A DNA stretch of 64,000 bases from Caldilineaceae bacterium (GTDB lineage: Bacteria > Chloroflexota > Anaerolineae > Caldilineales > Caldilineaceae), in contig JAJDXQ010000016.1 of NCBI GenBank assembly GCA_022823185.1, positions 1 to 64,000 on the forward strand, read 5' to 3'. The notes beneath the pieces are model-generated. The model was not told the origin of the DNA. It searched no databases and was given only the letters and a program-made list of their open reading frames with translations. Positions 9,131 to 18,179 of the stretch are shown here, one piece after another. Both the position numbers and the translations under genes were made by a program. Within the stretch, counting starts at the first letter, position 1. Every line of letters begins with the position of its first letter.

Positions 9131-11356
9131 TTACACCAACGTCAGAATCATGGGCAAGACGTTCAGGAACAGCCACACGGCCAGAATCAGCATACCGAAC
9201 AACAGGTATGTCTGCACGCGTCCATCCTGCAACAGGCGGGCAATGTGGCCGGCCTGGTCAGAGATCCAGCCGACACCGTCTACAAAGCCATCGACCACGA
9301 ATCTGTCGAAGGCGGAAGCGAGATCGCCGAGGCGGAGGGCAGTCCGGCCTACGCCATTGACGAACCAGTCTATGATCCACTCCCGGTCGAACAGCGCCAG
9401 GAAGCGGCTCAGCCACATCGTGAACAGAACGATGGTGCCGTTATACAGTTCGTCGATCCAATATTTGCGGTGCCACATCCACCAGATTGGGCCGAGCACG
9501 CGCGCGACGGGATCGGTCTGGCCTTCCTTCAGCCCCTGGCCGTAAACAAGGTAGCCTGCGCCGAGTCCGCCCAGAGCCACAAACAGCGAAACAGCCAGCG
9601 GCAAGATATGAAAATCAGGGTGAACCGGATAGAGGTGCATATACTTCATATAGGGTTCAACGAAGTGCGCCAGCCAGTTGGGAACGATGCCGCCCAGGAC
9701 AGGGAAGGTTTCGGGGATCCCGACCCACCCGGCCGCGATGGCGAAGAAGCTGATCAGGATCAGCGGGGTCGTCATGCTGGCGACGCTTTCGGGGGCGTGC
9801 GAGGCGCCTTCGGTGCGGGCCTGGCCCAGGAAGGTCAGCCCAATTTGGCGCATGGTGTAGAAGGCGGTGAGGAAAGCTGACAGGGCAAGCGTCCAGAAAA
9901 GCCACTGATGGTTGCCGTACCAGGCGAATGCAAGAATTTCATCTTTGGACCAGAAGCCGGCGGTGACCAGGGGGAAGCCCGAAAGGGCCAGGCCGCCGAT
10001 GATAAAGGTCCAGCCGGTCCTGGGCATACGGGACAGGAGGCCGCCCATGTTGCGCATGTCCTGGGCGTCTTCGGTGTCGAGAATGCCGTCGGCGCGGCGA
10101 ACGATGTGTGGTTCGCCGTGGTGTTCGTCGTGGTCGTCGTGCGCGTGCTCGTGGGCATGATGGTAGCCATGCTCAACACCGTGGATCACGCTGCCTGAGC
10201 CGAGGAACAGAAGCGCCTTGAAGAAGGCGTGGGTCAGCAGGTGGAAGAGGGCGGCAACGTAGGCCCCCATGCCGATGGCGGCCACCATGTAGCCGAGTTG
10301 TGAAATCGTGGAATAGGCCAGCACCCGTTTGATGTCCCATTGGGCCAGTGCGATGGTCGCCGCGAACAGGGCGGTAAACGCGCCGATGAAGGCGACGAAC
10401 TGGAGGGTACCGGTGGAGACCTGGCCGGAGAATTCGTAGATGGGGAACATGCGCACGAGCAGGAATACGCCGGCCGACACCATGGTGGCCGCGTGAATCA
10501 TGGCGCTGACCGGGGTCGGCCCTTCCATGGCGTCGGGCAGCCAAATGTGCAGCGGGAACTGGGCGCTCTTGCCGATAGCGCCGCAGAAGATGAGGACGCC
10601 GATGAGCGAAATCCAGTGAACTTCGCCGAAGACCGGAATGTTCACGAGCGTGTCGGCGAGCTGATCCAGGTTGGCTTCGGTGAACAGTTCGCTGAAGCGG
10701 AGGCTGCTGGGCTCGCTGCGGACGTAAAGCAGGATCAGGCCGATCATGAGAAGGGCGTCGCCGATGCGGGTGGTGATGAAGGCCTTAACGGCTGCGGCCC
10801 TCGCCGTAGCCTTTTCATACCAGAAGCCGATCAGCAGGTAGCTGCAGAGCCCCATCACTTCCCAGAAGATAAAGAACTGGAGCAGGTTATTTGCGACGAC
10901 CAAGCCCAACATGCCCGTTGCGAACAGACAGATGTAGGCCATGAAACGGCTGTAGCGGGGATCTTTGCCCTGTGCGTAGGCGGTTGGATACTGGGCAGCC
11001 TGGAGGTGGTGGGGATAGGTCATGTAGCCGCTGGAGTAGATGAAGATCATCAGCACCAGGAAGGGCACCATGAAGAGCATCAGGGCATTGGAAGGATCCA
11101 CGGCATAGCCGATGACGAATTCGGTTGCGCCCGTGGGAATCGTGTAGATTGCCTCGTCGATCGGGTTGTCGCCGAAATGATCACGGAAGAAGGAGGCAAA
11201 GGCGATGCCCCAACCGAGGATGCAGCTGAGGAGGGCGGCGCCGATCGCGGTCAGGGCGCTGCCCCGCTTATTTTTGTTCAGAAAGAGCACGATCGCCAGG
11301 AATGCCAGGAAGGGAGGGATTGGCACAACCCAGGTGACGCTGAATAGTCCTTCCAT
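9131..11356 (-). CDS. nuoL: NADH-quinone oxidoreductase subunit L with His-rich insert (membrane-arm-only cluster)
   Basis: A 741-residue distal antiporter-like subunit of the membrane arm, with the long C-terminal region that forms the lateral helix. Conserved parts are [53 protein letters not shown] and [13 protein letters not shown]. After the GSVIHG motif, around residues 388-420, there is an insert rich in His and Asp ([19 protein letters not shown]) before the conserved MRNMGGL. The plus-strand NuoL (636 residues) lacks this insert, going directly from MHG to GELDIRKMG. About 100 residues longer than the other copy. ATG at 11356, GAGG upstream. Confidence 0.96.
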   Translation of the reverse strand: MEGLFSVTWVVPIPPFLAFLAIVLFLNKNKRGSALTAIGAALLSCILGWGIAFASFFRDHFGDNPIDEAIYTIPTGATEFVIGYAVDPSNALMLFMVPFLVLMIFIYSSGYMTYPHHLQAAQYPTAYAQGKDPRYSRFMAYICLFATGMLGLVVANNLLQFFIFWEVMGLCSYLLIGFWYEKATARAAAVKAFITTRIGDALLMIGLILLYVRSEPSSLRFSELFTEANLDQLADTLVNIPVFGEVHWISLIGVLIFCGAIGKSAQFPLHIWLPDAMEGPTPVSAMIHAATMVSAGVFLLVRMFPIYEFSGQVSTGTLQFVAFIGAFTALFAATIALAQWDIKRVLAYSTISQLGYMVAAIGMGAYVAALFHLLTHAFFKALLFLGSGSVIHGVEHGYHHAHEHAHDDHDEHHGEPHIVRRADGILDTEDAQDMRNMGGLLSRMPRTGWTFIIGGLALSGFPLVTAGFWSKDEILAFAWYGNHQWLFWTLALSAFLTAFYTMRQIGLTFLGQARTEGASHAPESVASMTTPLILISFFAIAAGWVGIPETFPVLGGIVPNWLAHFVEPYMKYMHLYPVHPDFHILPLAVSLFVALGGLGAGYLVYGQGLKEGQTDPVARVLGPIWWMWHRKYWIDELYNGTIVLFTMWLSRFLALFDREWIIDWFVNGVGRTALRLGDLASAFDRFVVDGFVDGVGWISDQAGHIARLLQDGRVQTYLLFGMLILAVWLFLNVLPMILTLV

Positions 11357-11425
11357 AGAGAAGCCTCAGGGTTTAGTGAAAATGAGACGGTCTTCCGTAG
11401 TCAGTTCAGTAGCCAGGCGCGTTGC

Positions 11426-11779
11426 CTAAGACGTAGCGGGCCTGCGTACCAGATTGGCAACGACATACCCTGCGAGCAGGCCGGCAAATGCCAGGGCAAA
11501 GAGCCACAGATCGTTCTGAAGCCCGACGAAAGAGCCGGCGGCCAGAAACAGGGCGGCGCCGGCAAGAGAGATGATCAGGCGAAATGATTGCGCACTCTTG
11601 CGTTTTCGCGCGTCTTCCAGGAGCTGCGCAGCGTCACCATAGTCGGGCTTGTGCTTGACGATCTCTTTGAGCGCATAGACTGCGCCGGTGTAGTTGCCGC
11701 TCGCCATTTTTTCCTGGGCGACCTGGTAGAGAAAGTCGCACTGCTCTTCCAGTGTGCCCGTCAACTGCCTCTTGGCCAC
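11426..11779 (-). CDS. Small TPR-like protein with two C-terminal membrane helices, inserted in the nuo cluster
   Basis: Unknown function. About 117 residues if it starts at the GTG at 11779, which has a perfect AGGAGG 11 nt upstream; the frame is also open to an ATG at 11827. The N-terminal half looks like one TPR or helix-hairpin repeat (QVAQEKMASGNYTGAVYALK followed by EIVKHKPDYGDAAQLLEDA). The C-terminal half has two hydrophobic helices (LIISLAGAALFLAAGSFVG and LFALAFAGLLAGYVVANLV) and a short basic tail. It sits between nuoK and nuoL on the same strand, where no standard nuo gene belongs. A role in assembly or as an accessory subunit is inference from position only. Confidence 0.7.
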   Translation of the reverse strand: MAKRQLTGTLEEQCDFLYQVAQEKMASGNYTGAVYALKEIVKHKPDYGDAAQLLEDARKRKSAQSFRLIISLAGAALFLAAGSFVGLQNDLWLFALAFAGLLAGYVVANLVRRPATS

Positions 11780-11842
11780 TGTTGTGTTGACCTCCTGGCA
11801 GCCGCCGCCAATTGGGGCGCCAGCCAAGCCGTTCCGACAGGA

Positions 11843-12157
11843 TCAGCCCGCAAGAACGTCCAGCTCGTCGACATCGATGGTGCGCCGCTCGCGGTAGACA
11901 GCGATAATCAGGGCCAGGCCGACGGCGGCCTCGGCGGCCGCAAGGCCGATGATGAGTACGGCAAAGGCCTGGCCGGTCAGGTCTTCCATGGGTCCGACGC
12001 CGTGGCGCCAGAAGGCCACCAGGTTGATATTGGCTGCGTTGAGCATCAGCTCGATGCCCATCAGCATGGCGATGGCATTGCGCCTTGCGAGCGCGCCGTA
12101 CAGGCCGCAGGAAAACAGGAAGGCGGCGAGCATCAGATACCAACTGAGCGGAACCAT
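11843..12157 (-). CDS. nuoK: NADH-quinone oxidoreductase subunit K (membrane-arm-only cluster)
   Basis: A 104-residue, three-helix MrpC-like subunit of complex I. Both proton-path glutamates are present: Glu36 in MGIELMLNAANINLVAF and Glu76 in GLAAAEAAVGLAL. The C-terminus ERRTIDVDELDVL is normal. ATG at 12157 with GAGG 8 nt upstream. It follows nuoJ by about 80 bp. Confidence 0.96.
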   Translation of the reverse strand: MVPLSWYLMLAAFLFSCGLYGALARRNAIAMLMGIELMLNAANINLVAFWRHGVGPMEDLTGQAFAVLIIGLAAAEAAVGLALIIAVYRERRTIDVDELDVLAG

Positions 12158-12238
12158 AGGATCAACCTCAAGGAAATGCGAAGACCGATGATCAGCGGCC
12201 TATCATGGCGGCAGCGAACCAGGATGCAAACCCTGCCA

Positions 12239-12769
12239 TTACCGATCGCGTGCCAGCATCACTGCCCCGACCAGGGCCACCAGCAGCAGCAGGCCCAATA
12301 CTTCGAATGCGATTACGTAAGTTGTGACGAATTCTCTTCCCAGCTGGCCTATCAGCGCTTCGTCAGCGACGACTTCCTCGCCGGCGGCGGGCCAGGGCGT
12401 TGCCCTGGCAAAGGCCAGCAGGGCGCTGAAAAAGAGGATCGCGAATAGGGACGACTTGCCCCACTGGTTGTTGAGCGGGGAGGTGCGCCCGAACATCATG
12501 CTGCGCGTGAGCATGATGGCGAAGGCGATCAGCATGGCGATCGCGCCGACGTACACAAGAACCTGGCTAACTGCGAGGAATTCGGCCTCCAGGAAGATAT
12601 AGACGCCGGCGACGCCGAAGAATGTCAACGTCAGGGCGAGGGCGCTGTGAAAGAGGTTGCGGCTGGTCACCACCGCCAGGGCGGCGACCGCGGTCAGCAG
12701 CGCCACCTGGATGAACACGAACTGTTCGAATGTTGGAATCGGTACCTCGATACCCAGCGGTAACTGCAT
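12239..12769 (-). CDS. nuoJ: NADH-quinone oxidoreductase subunit J (membrane-arm-only cluster)
   Basis: A 176-residue, five-helix subunit of the proximal membrane arm. It shows the typical SRNLFHSALALTLTFFGVAG, FLAVSQVLVYVGAIAMLIAF and a last helix near FEVLGLLLLVALVGAVMLAR. The tyrosine and glycines of the pi-bulge helix (VYVGAIAML) are kept. ATG at 12769. Upstream lies nuoH with only 69 bp between, where nuoI is usually found in bacterial nuo operons; nuoI is absent here. Confidence 0.95.
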   Translation of the reverse strand: MQLPLGIEVPIPTFEQFVFIQVALLTAVAALAVVTSRNLFHSALALTLTFFGVAGVYIFLEAEFLAVSQVLVYVGAIAMLIAFAIMLTRSMMFGRTSPLNNQWGKSSLFAILFFSALLAFARATPWPAAGEEVVADEALIGQLGREFVTTYVIAFEVLGLLLLVALVGAVMLARDR

Positions 12770-12838
12770 GAGAGTCCCTGCCCTTCCTGATGAGAAGTAA
12801 GCCGGCGCAGGCCCAAGAAACGTCTTGCCATGCGCTGT

Positions 12839-14080
<1,242 letters not shown>

Positions 14081-14165
14081 AACGGTGCCTCCAAACAGGA
14101 CGCTGTGGAAAAGCGGCCCTTCGGGGCCGCGCGATGATTCAACGCACGCCGTGCAAAGGCGAAGA

Positions 14166-14522
14166 CTATTGCCACTCCAGGGCGCCCTTGCGCCAGTCGT
14201 ACAGAAGACCGATCACAAGCAGCAGGACAAAGAAGATTGTGGCGAGAACGGCAAACATTTCCAATTGCTGATATGCCACCGCGATTGGAAAGAGAAACAG
14301 CGCTTCCACATCAAAGACGACGAATACCAGGCCTATCAGATAGTATTGGGCGCGAAATTGGACCCAGGTTTCGCCAATTGTTTCTACGCCACTCTCATAG
14401 ATATCGTTCTTGATTTCATCGGGCCGGCGGGGACCGAGGAAGTGGCCCATAACGATGGCGGCAAGGGGCAGGACGACCGCCAAGCCGGACATAATGAGAA
14501 TGAAGAAATATTGACTGAGCAT
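14166..14522 (-). CDS. nuoA: NADH-quinone oxidoreductase subunit A (membrane-arm-only cluster)
   Basis: A 118-residue, three-helix subunit. It contains the conserved loop [20 protein letters not shown] with the usual acidic YESG, and the second helix [16 protein letters not shown] with its buried Asp and Glu. The frame is open far upstream into the G-rich spacer, but that part is low-complexity Pro/Ala/Arg and not conserved. I therefore start at the ATG at 14522, where the typical hydrophobic N-terminus ([13 protein letters not shown]) begins. It is the first gene of the minus cluster. Confidence 0.95.
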   Translation of the reverse strand: MLSQYFFILIMSGLAVVLPLAAIVMGHFLGPRRPDEIKNDIYESGVETIGETWVQFRAQYYLIGLVFVVFDVEALFLFPIAVAYQQLEMFAVLATIFFVLLLVIGLLYDWRKGALEWQ

Positions 14523-14565
14523 AGCCGAGAATCCGTTTGTGTGGAATTTAACAAACTCCCGCGAA

Positions 14566-14594
14566 AGTATAGCATAGCGATTTCTGATAGCGAA
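14566..14594 (-). promoter_or_regulatory. Possible promoter of the membrane-arm nuo cluster
   Basis: Reading the minus strand, a TATACT box (14566-14571) follows a TTCGCT element (14589-14594) after 17 nt, about 40 bp before the nuoA ATG. The -10 is good, the -35 weak. The patch is AT-rich against a GC-rich background. Confidence 0.4.
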
Positions 14595-14608
14595 AGTCTG
14601 TACCCTTT

Positions 14609-14999
14609 GTAAACGCAAAAGGGGGGACAGCAGGGGTGAGGGACGGCAGTCGTTAAGGGGCGAGGGGACCTGGCGGGGATGGGGCGTGTGCAGGCGTGCG
14701 GGGGTCCGGGGGTGTCCCCCGGCCCGGCGGCGGTGTTTGCCGCCGGGGATCGTGGCAAGGCGACAAGGTCCTGGCACTGCCCCGCCCGGTGGAGGAGAGA
14801 CGAGGCGGCAGGCGGCGAGAGGTTGGACCGGCACGGAGCCGGGGCGCGAGGAGGGCGGGGCGCGGAGGGGCCGCCGACACATGGCAAGGGCGCCAGGCAG
14901 CTGGGTGGGGGTTGGGGGAGGCCCAGAAAGGCAGGGGCTGGGGCGCGGGGCAATCGGGGATTGGTTGGCGGAAGTGGGAGCATTTGGCGCGGATGGGCT
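14609..14999. repeat. G-rich spacer between the two divergent nuo clusters
   Basis: A low-complexity, strongly G-rich (plus strand) stretch. Open frames on both strands are Arg/Gly- or Pro/Ala-rich and not convincing proteins. It holds two tandem hairpins: CCGGGGG-TGT-CCCCCGG at 14706-14722, and CCGGCGGC with GCCGCCGG at 14724-14746. The style matches the spacers near 38.7, 52.1 and 58.0 kb. Confidence 0.7.
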
Positions 15000-15029
15000 T
15001 TGACAGTCGATTTCGGTTCGTGCTAGAAT
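15000..15029 (+). promoter_or_regulatory. Sigma70-type promoter of the complete nuo operon
   Basis: A consensus TTGACA (15000-15005) is followed after 18 nt by TAGAAT (15024-15029). This places a transcription start near 15036, about 64 nt before the nuoA ATG. It is the best promoter match in the window and the only one seen ahead of the 15 kb operon. Confidence 0.7.
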
Positions 15030-15099
15030 GAAATCGTTCGTGGAAAAATGCACGAACAGTTCCCCAGGCCTTTCAGGAGCGCGGAAAAGGAATATCGGG

Positions 15100-15456
15100 A
15101 TGGCAAGCGATTATCTGCCACTTCTCATTTTGATCCTGTTGGCGGCCGGATTCGGCGTGATCGCCATAGGGCTGCCCGCCCTGCTTGGGCCACGAGAGCG
15201 CAACAAACAGAAGTTGGAGCCATACGAGTCGGGGATTATCCCATTTGCCGACGCCCGTCGGCGATTCCCGGTGAAATACTATCTTGTTGCGATGCTCTTC
15301 CTGATTTTCGACATCGAAGTAATTTTCCTCTTCCCGTGGGCGGCAGTCTTGAGAGACCTTCGCCTGTTTGCGCTATTGGCGATGGTTCCCTTTTTCATTG
15401 TCCTCGTGGTAGGTTTCCTCTATGAATGGAAGAAGGGCGCTCTCGACTGGGACTAG
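15100..15456 (+). CDS. nuoA: NADH-quinone oxidoreductase subunit A (complete operon)
   Basis: A 118-residue, three-helix membrane subunit that opens the full complex I operon. It has the loop YESGIIPFADARRRFPVKYY and the helix FLIFDIEVIFLFPWAAVL with the buried acidic pair. The upstream frame start at 15028 lies at the promoter, so the ATG at 15100 with AAAGG upstream is the real start. It differs from the minus-strand NuoA in the loop (ERNKQKLEPYESG against [13 protein letters not shown]). Confidence 0.96.
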   Translation: MASDYLPLLILILLAAGFGVIAIGLPALLGPRERNKQKLEPYESGIIPFADARRRFPVKYYLVAMLFLIFDIEVIFLFPWAAVLRDLRLFALLAMVPFFIVLVVGFLYEWKKGALDWD

Positions 15457-15628
15457 AAGCTGGAGGAGTTGCTGGCCGCGCACGGTTTTTCTCAGGCAAC
15501 AAACAGAAGATCGTTGTGGGCGAACCACAATCGGGCATTGAAGAGGGCATTGAAAGCCGAGAGCCAGACCCCGCCCTCCTGACCTGCCGCCGGCAATCCG
15601 GCTGAAATGGAGATGCAAAGGAACGGAA

Positions 15629-16156
15629 ATGGGCATAGAAGAGAAGGTTCCTGACGGCATTTTGACCACCACGCTGGACAGCGTCATCAACTGGGGAAGG
15701 GCCAATAGCACATGGCCGTTGCTCTTTGGGCTGGCCTGTTGCGCGATGGAGATGATTGCCACCGGAACGGCGCGACACGACATTGCCCGTTACGGTTCGG
15801 AGCTGTTTCGGGCCAGCCCGCGGCAGGCGGATCTGATGATCGTTTCCGGGCGCGTCAGCAACAAGATGGCCCCGGTCATCAAACGGATCTACGATCAGAT
15901 GCTGGCCCCAAAATGGGTGATCGCGATGGGAATCTGCGCCAGCGCCGGGGGGCCATTCAACAATTACGCCATCATCCAAGGGGTGGACAAGATCATCCCC
16001 GTGGATGTTTATGTGCCCGGTTGTCCTCCTCGCCCTGAGTCGCTTCTTTACGCGATGGACATGCTGCGCGCGAAGCAGGGACGCGAGACGATCGGCGCCG
16101 GCCGCAAGGTGGAGGAGCCGCTGGCGGTTGAAGAGATCATGCCCTTGGGCGTTTGA
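15629..16156 (+). CDS. nuoB: NADH-quinone oxidoreductase subunit B
   Basis: A 175-residue peripheral subunit that carries cluster N2, the last electron carrier before quinone. The four cluster cysteines are Cys37-Cys38 ([10 protein letters not shown]), Cys103 (MGICASAGG) and Cys132 (VPGCPPRPE). ATG at 15629 with AAAGGA upstream. A 172 bp gap without any feature I recognise separates it from nuoA. Confidence 0.97.
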   Translation: MGIEEKVPDGILTTTLDSVINWGRANSTWPLLFGLACCAMEMIATGTARHDIARYGSELFRASPRQADLMIVSGRVSNKMAPVIKRIYDQMLAPKWVIAMGICASAGGPFNNYAIIQGVDKIIPVDVYVPGCPPRPESLLYAMDMLRAKQGRETIGAGRKVEEPLAVEEIMPLGV

Positions 16157-16270
16157 AGGGGCGCTGAGAAGAGCGGGTCTGCCGGCGGGCGGCAGGCCAT
16201 CCTGCTTGCGTTGTGAACCGTACCTTGTGTTTGTCCCGGCAGGCGAGGAAAAGAGAGAGCGAGTTTAGAG

Positions 16271-18121
16271 ATGCCTCTTGATGTTGCACCCGTATTTCGT
16301 TCATACGAGACCCAGCGCACGTTGAACCCGCCGGGCATCCCTGCTTTGGCGCCTCTGCCGGAGGGAGAAACGGAGGATTTACAACGAATTGCCGGACGGT
16401 TCAGAGATGATTTCTTGGCGGCCGGTCTGCATCACGGCAACCAGGTCGTGTATGCGCGGCCGGAGCAGCTGAAAGCGCTGGCGACGTTTCTGCGCGACGA
16501 TTCCCAGCTCCAATTCGAGACGCTGATCGACGTCACGGGTGTGGACCGATCCGAACTGCCGTTGGACGGGGGCGCCCGTTTTCAGACGATTTACCAGTTT
16601 CGCTCCTACTCGCGCAACCAGCACTTGACTGTGGTCACGGACTGTCGAAGCGAGGCGGAAGGCAACGGGACGAGCCCGCATGTCGACAGCCTGACATCCA
16701 TATACCGGGGCGCGGAATGGCCCGAACGGGAAGTTTTCGACCTGATGGGGATCCGGTTCGACGGGCACCCGGACCCGCGGCGGATCCTGATGCCAAAGAA
16801 CTGGCCCAACCATCCGCTGCAGAAGCAGGCGCCTCTAGGCGGCGAAGAGGTCCCGTTTACCTTTACGTGGGACGACCCGGAGTTCGATACGCTCGGCACG
16901 CAGATTTTGGCGGCGGAGAGCGCCGCGCCGGACCTGCCGCCCGGAATGAGCCGCCAGAATATGGTAATCAACATGGGGCCCCACCACCCGAGTACGCACG
17001 GCGTTTTGCGTTTGGTGGTGGAGCTGGACGGCGAGCGCGTTGTGAGCATCGATCCGGACCTGGGTTTTCTCCACTCCGGGTTTGAAAAGACGGGAGAGAA
17101 CAAGCGCTACAAGGACTTTGTCTATTACACCGACCGCATGGACTATCTGTCCTCGATGTCGAACAACCTGGGCTACTGTCTGACGGTCGAGCAAATGCTG
17201 GGGTTGGAGATTCCGGAGCGGGCGCAGGTGATCCGGGTCATCATGGCGGAGATGCAGCGAATCGCTTCACATCTCTTCTGGCTGGCCACCCACGTGTTGG
17301 ACGTTTCGGGCACGGGCATGAGCCTCCTGATGTATGCCACCCGCGAGCGGGAGCGGATTCTGGACCTGTTTGAGATGGCTTGCGGGGCCAGGCTGACGGT
17401 CAGCTATATTCGCATTGGCGGCGTTTGGCAGGATCTGCCGGACGCCTTTGTGGCCGAATTGAAGGATTTTCTGCGCCTGATGCCGCAGAAGATCAGCGAG
17501 TACGAGGCGATGGTGACGGAGGCGCCGCTATGGCAGGAGCGCCTGAAGGGCGTCGGTTTCGTCAGCGCCGAGGACGCGCTGGCCATGGGTTTGACGGGGC
17601 CGATGCTGCGCGGCAGCGGCGTGGACTGGGATCTGCGCCGGGACCGGCCGTACAGCGGGTACGAGGGGTATACGTTCGAGGTGCCGACCCGTGACAGCGG
17701 CGACTGTTACGGGCGCTTTACCCTGCGGTTGGAGGAGATGCGGCAGAGCGTGCGGATTCTGGAGCAGGCGGTGGACAATCTGCCCAGCGGCCTGTACAAG
17801 TCGAACAATCGCAAGGTGGCTCTGCCGCCGCGCGCCGAGCTGGACGTGAGTATGGAAGCGTTGATTCATCACTTCAAGCTGATGACGGAAGGTTTCCATG
17901 TTGAGCCCGGCTTCTTCTACCACGGCATTGAGAGCAGCAAGGGCGAGCTGGGCTTCTTCATCTACAGCGACGGCTCGGCCAAGCCGTACCGCCTGCATGT
18001 TCGCGGGCCCAGCTTCAATAATCTTTATGCCATCGACCATATCAGCCGCGGCGAGATGCTGTCCGACGTTGTCACCAACATTGGGTCGATCGACATTGTC
18101 TTAGGCGAGGTTGACCGATAG
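16271..18121 (+). CDS. nuoCD: NADH-quinone oxidoreductase subunits C and D fused
   Basis: One 616-residue protein joins NuoC and NuoD of the peripheral arm. NuoC spans roughly residues 35-205, with WPEREVFDLMGIRFDGHPD and RRILMP near its end. NuoD starts near residue 230 with VINMGPHHPSTHGVLRLVVE, whose His loop is at the quinone head-group site, and continues with YYTDRMDYLSSMSNN and a normal C-terminus ending in DIVLGEVDR. The linker between them is about 20 residues and includes GMSRQNM. C-D fusions are well known in some bacteria such as E. coli. It precedes nuoEF by 58 bp. ATG at 16271. Confidence 0.96.
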   Translation: MPLDVAPVFRSYETQRTLNPPGIPALAPLPEGETEDLQRIAGRFRDDFLAAGLHHGNQVVYARPEQLKALATFLRDDSQLQFETLIDVTGVDRSELPLDGGARFQTIYQFRSYSRNQHLTVVTDCRSEAEGNGTSPHVDSLTSIYRGAEWPEREVFDLMGIRFDGHPDPRRILMPKNWPNHPLQKQAPLGGEEVPFTFTWDDPEFDTLGTQILAAESAAPDLPPGMSRQNMVINMGPHHPSTHGVLRLVVELDGERVVSIDPDLGFLHSGFEKTGENKRYKDFVYYTDRMDYLSSMSNNLGYCLTVEQMLGLEIPERAQVIRVIMAEMQRIASHLFWLATHVLDVSGTGMSLLMYATRERERILDLFEMACGARLTVSYIRIGGVWQDLPDAFVAELKDFLRLMPQKISEYEAMVTEAPLWQERLKGVGFVSAEDALAMGLTGPMLRGSGVDWDLRRDRPYSGYEGYTFEVPTRDSGDCYGRFTLRLEEMRQSVRILEQAVDNLPSGLYKSNNRKVALPPRAELDVSMEALIHHFKLMTEGFHVEPGFFYHGIESSKGELGFFIYSDGSAKPYRLHVRGPSFNNLYAIDHISRGEMLSDVVTNIGSIDIVLGEVDR

Positions 18122-18179
18122 CGCCGGGAAGGCTGCGCACAGGTCATACCGAATTGTACAGCGCCAACTGGGGTATGCG

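Noticed and set aside
14523..15053. N-terminal extension of the minus nuoA frame and G-rich open frames on both strands
   Set aside because: Low-complexity sequence; NuoA starts normally at the ATG at 14522. The extension would run across the promoter of the other operon.
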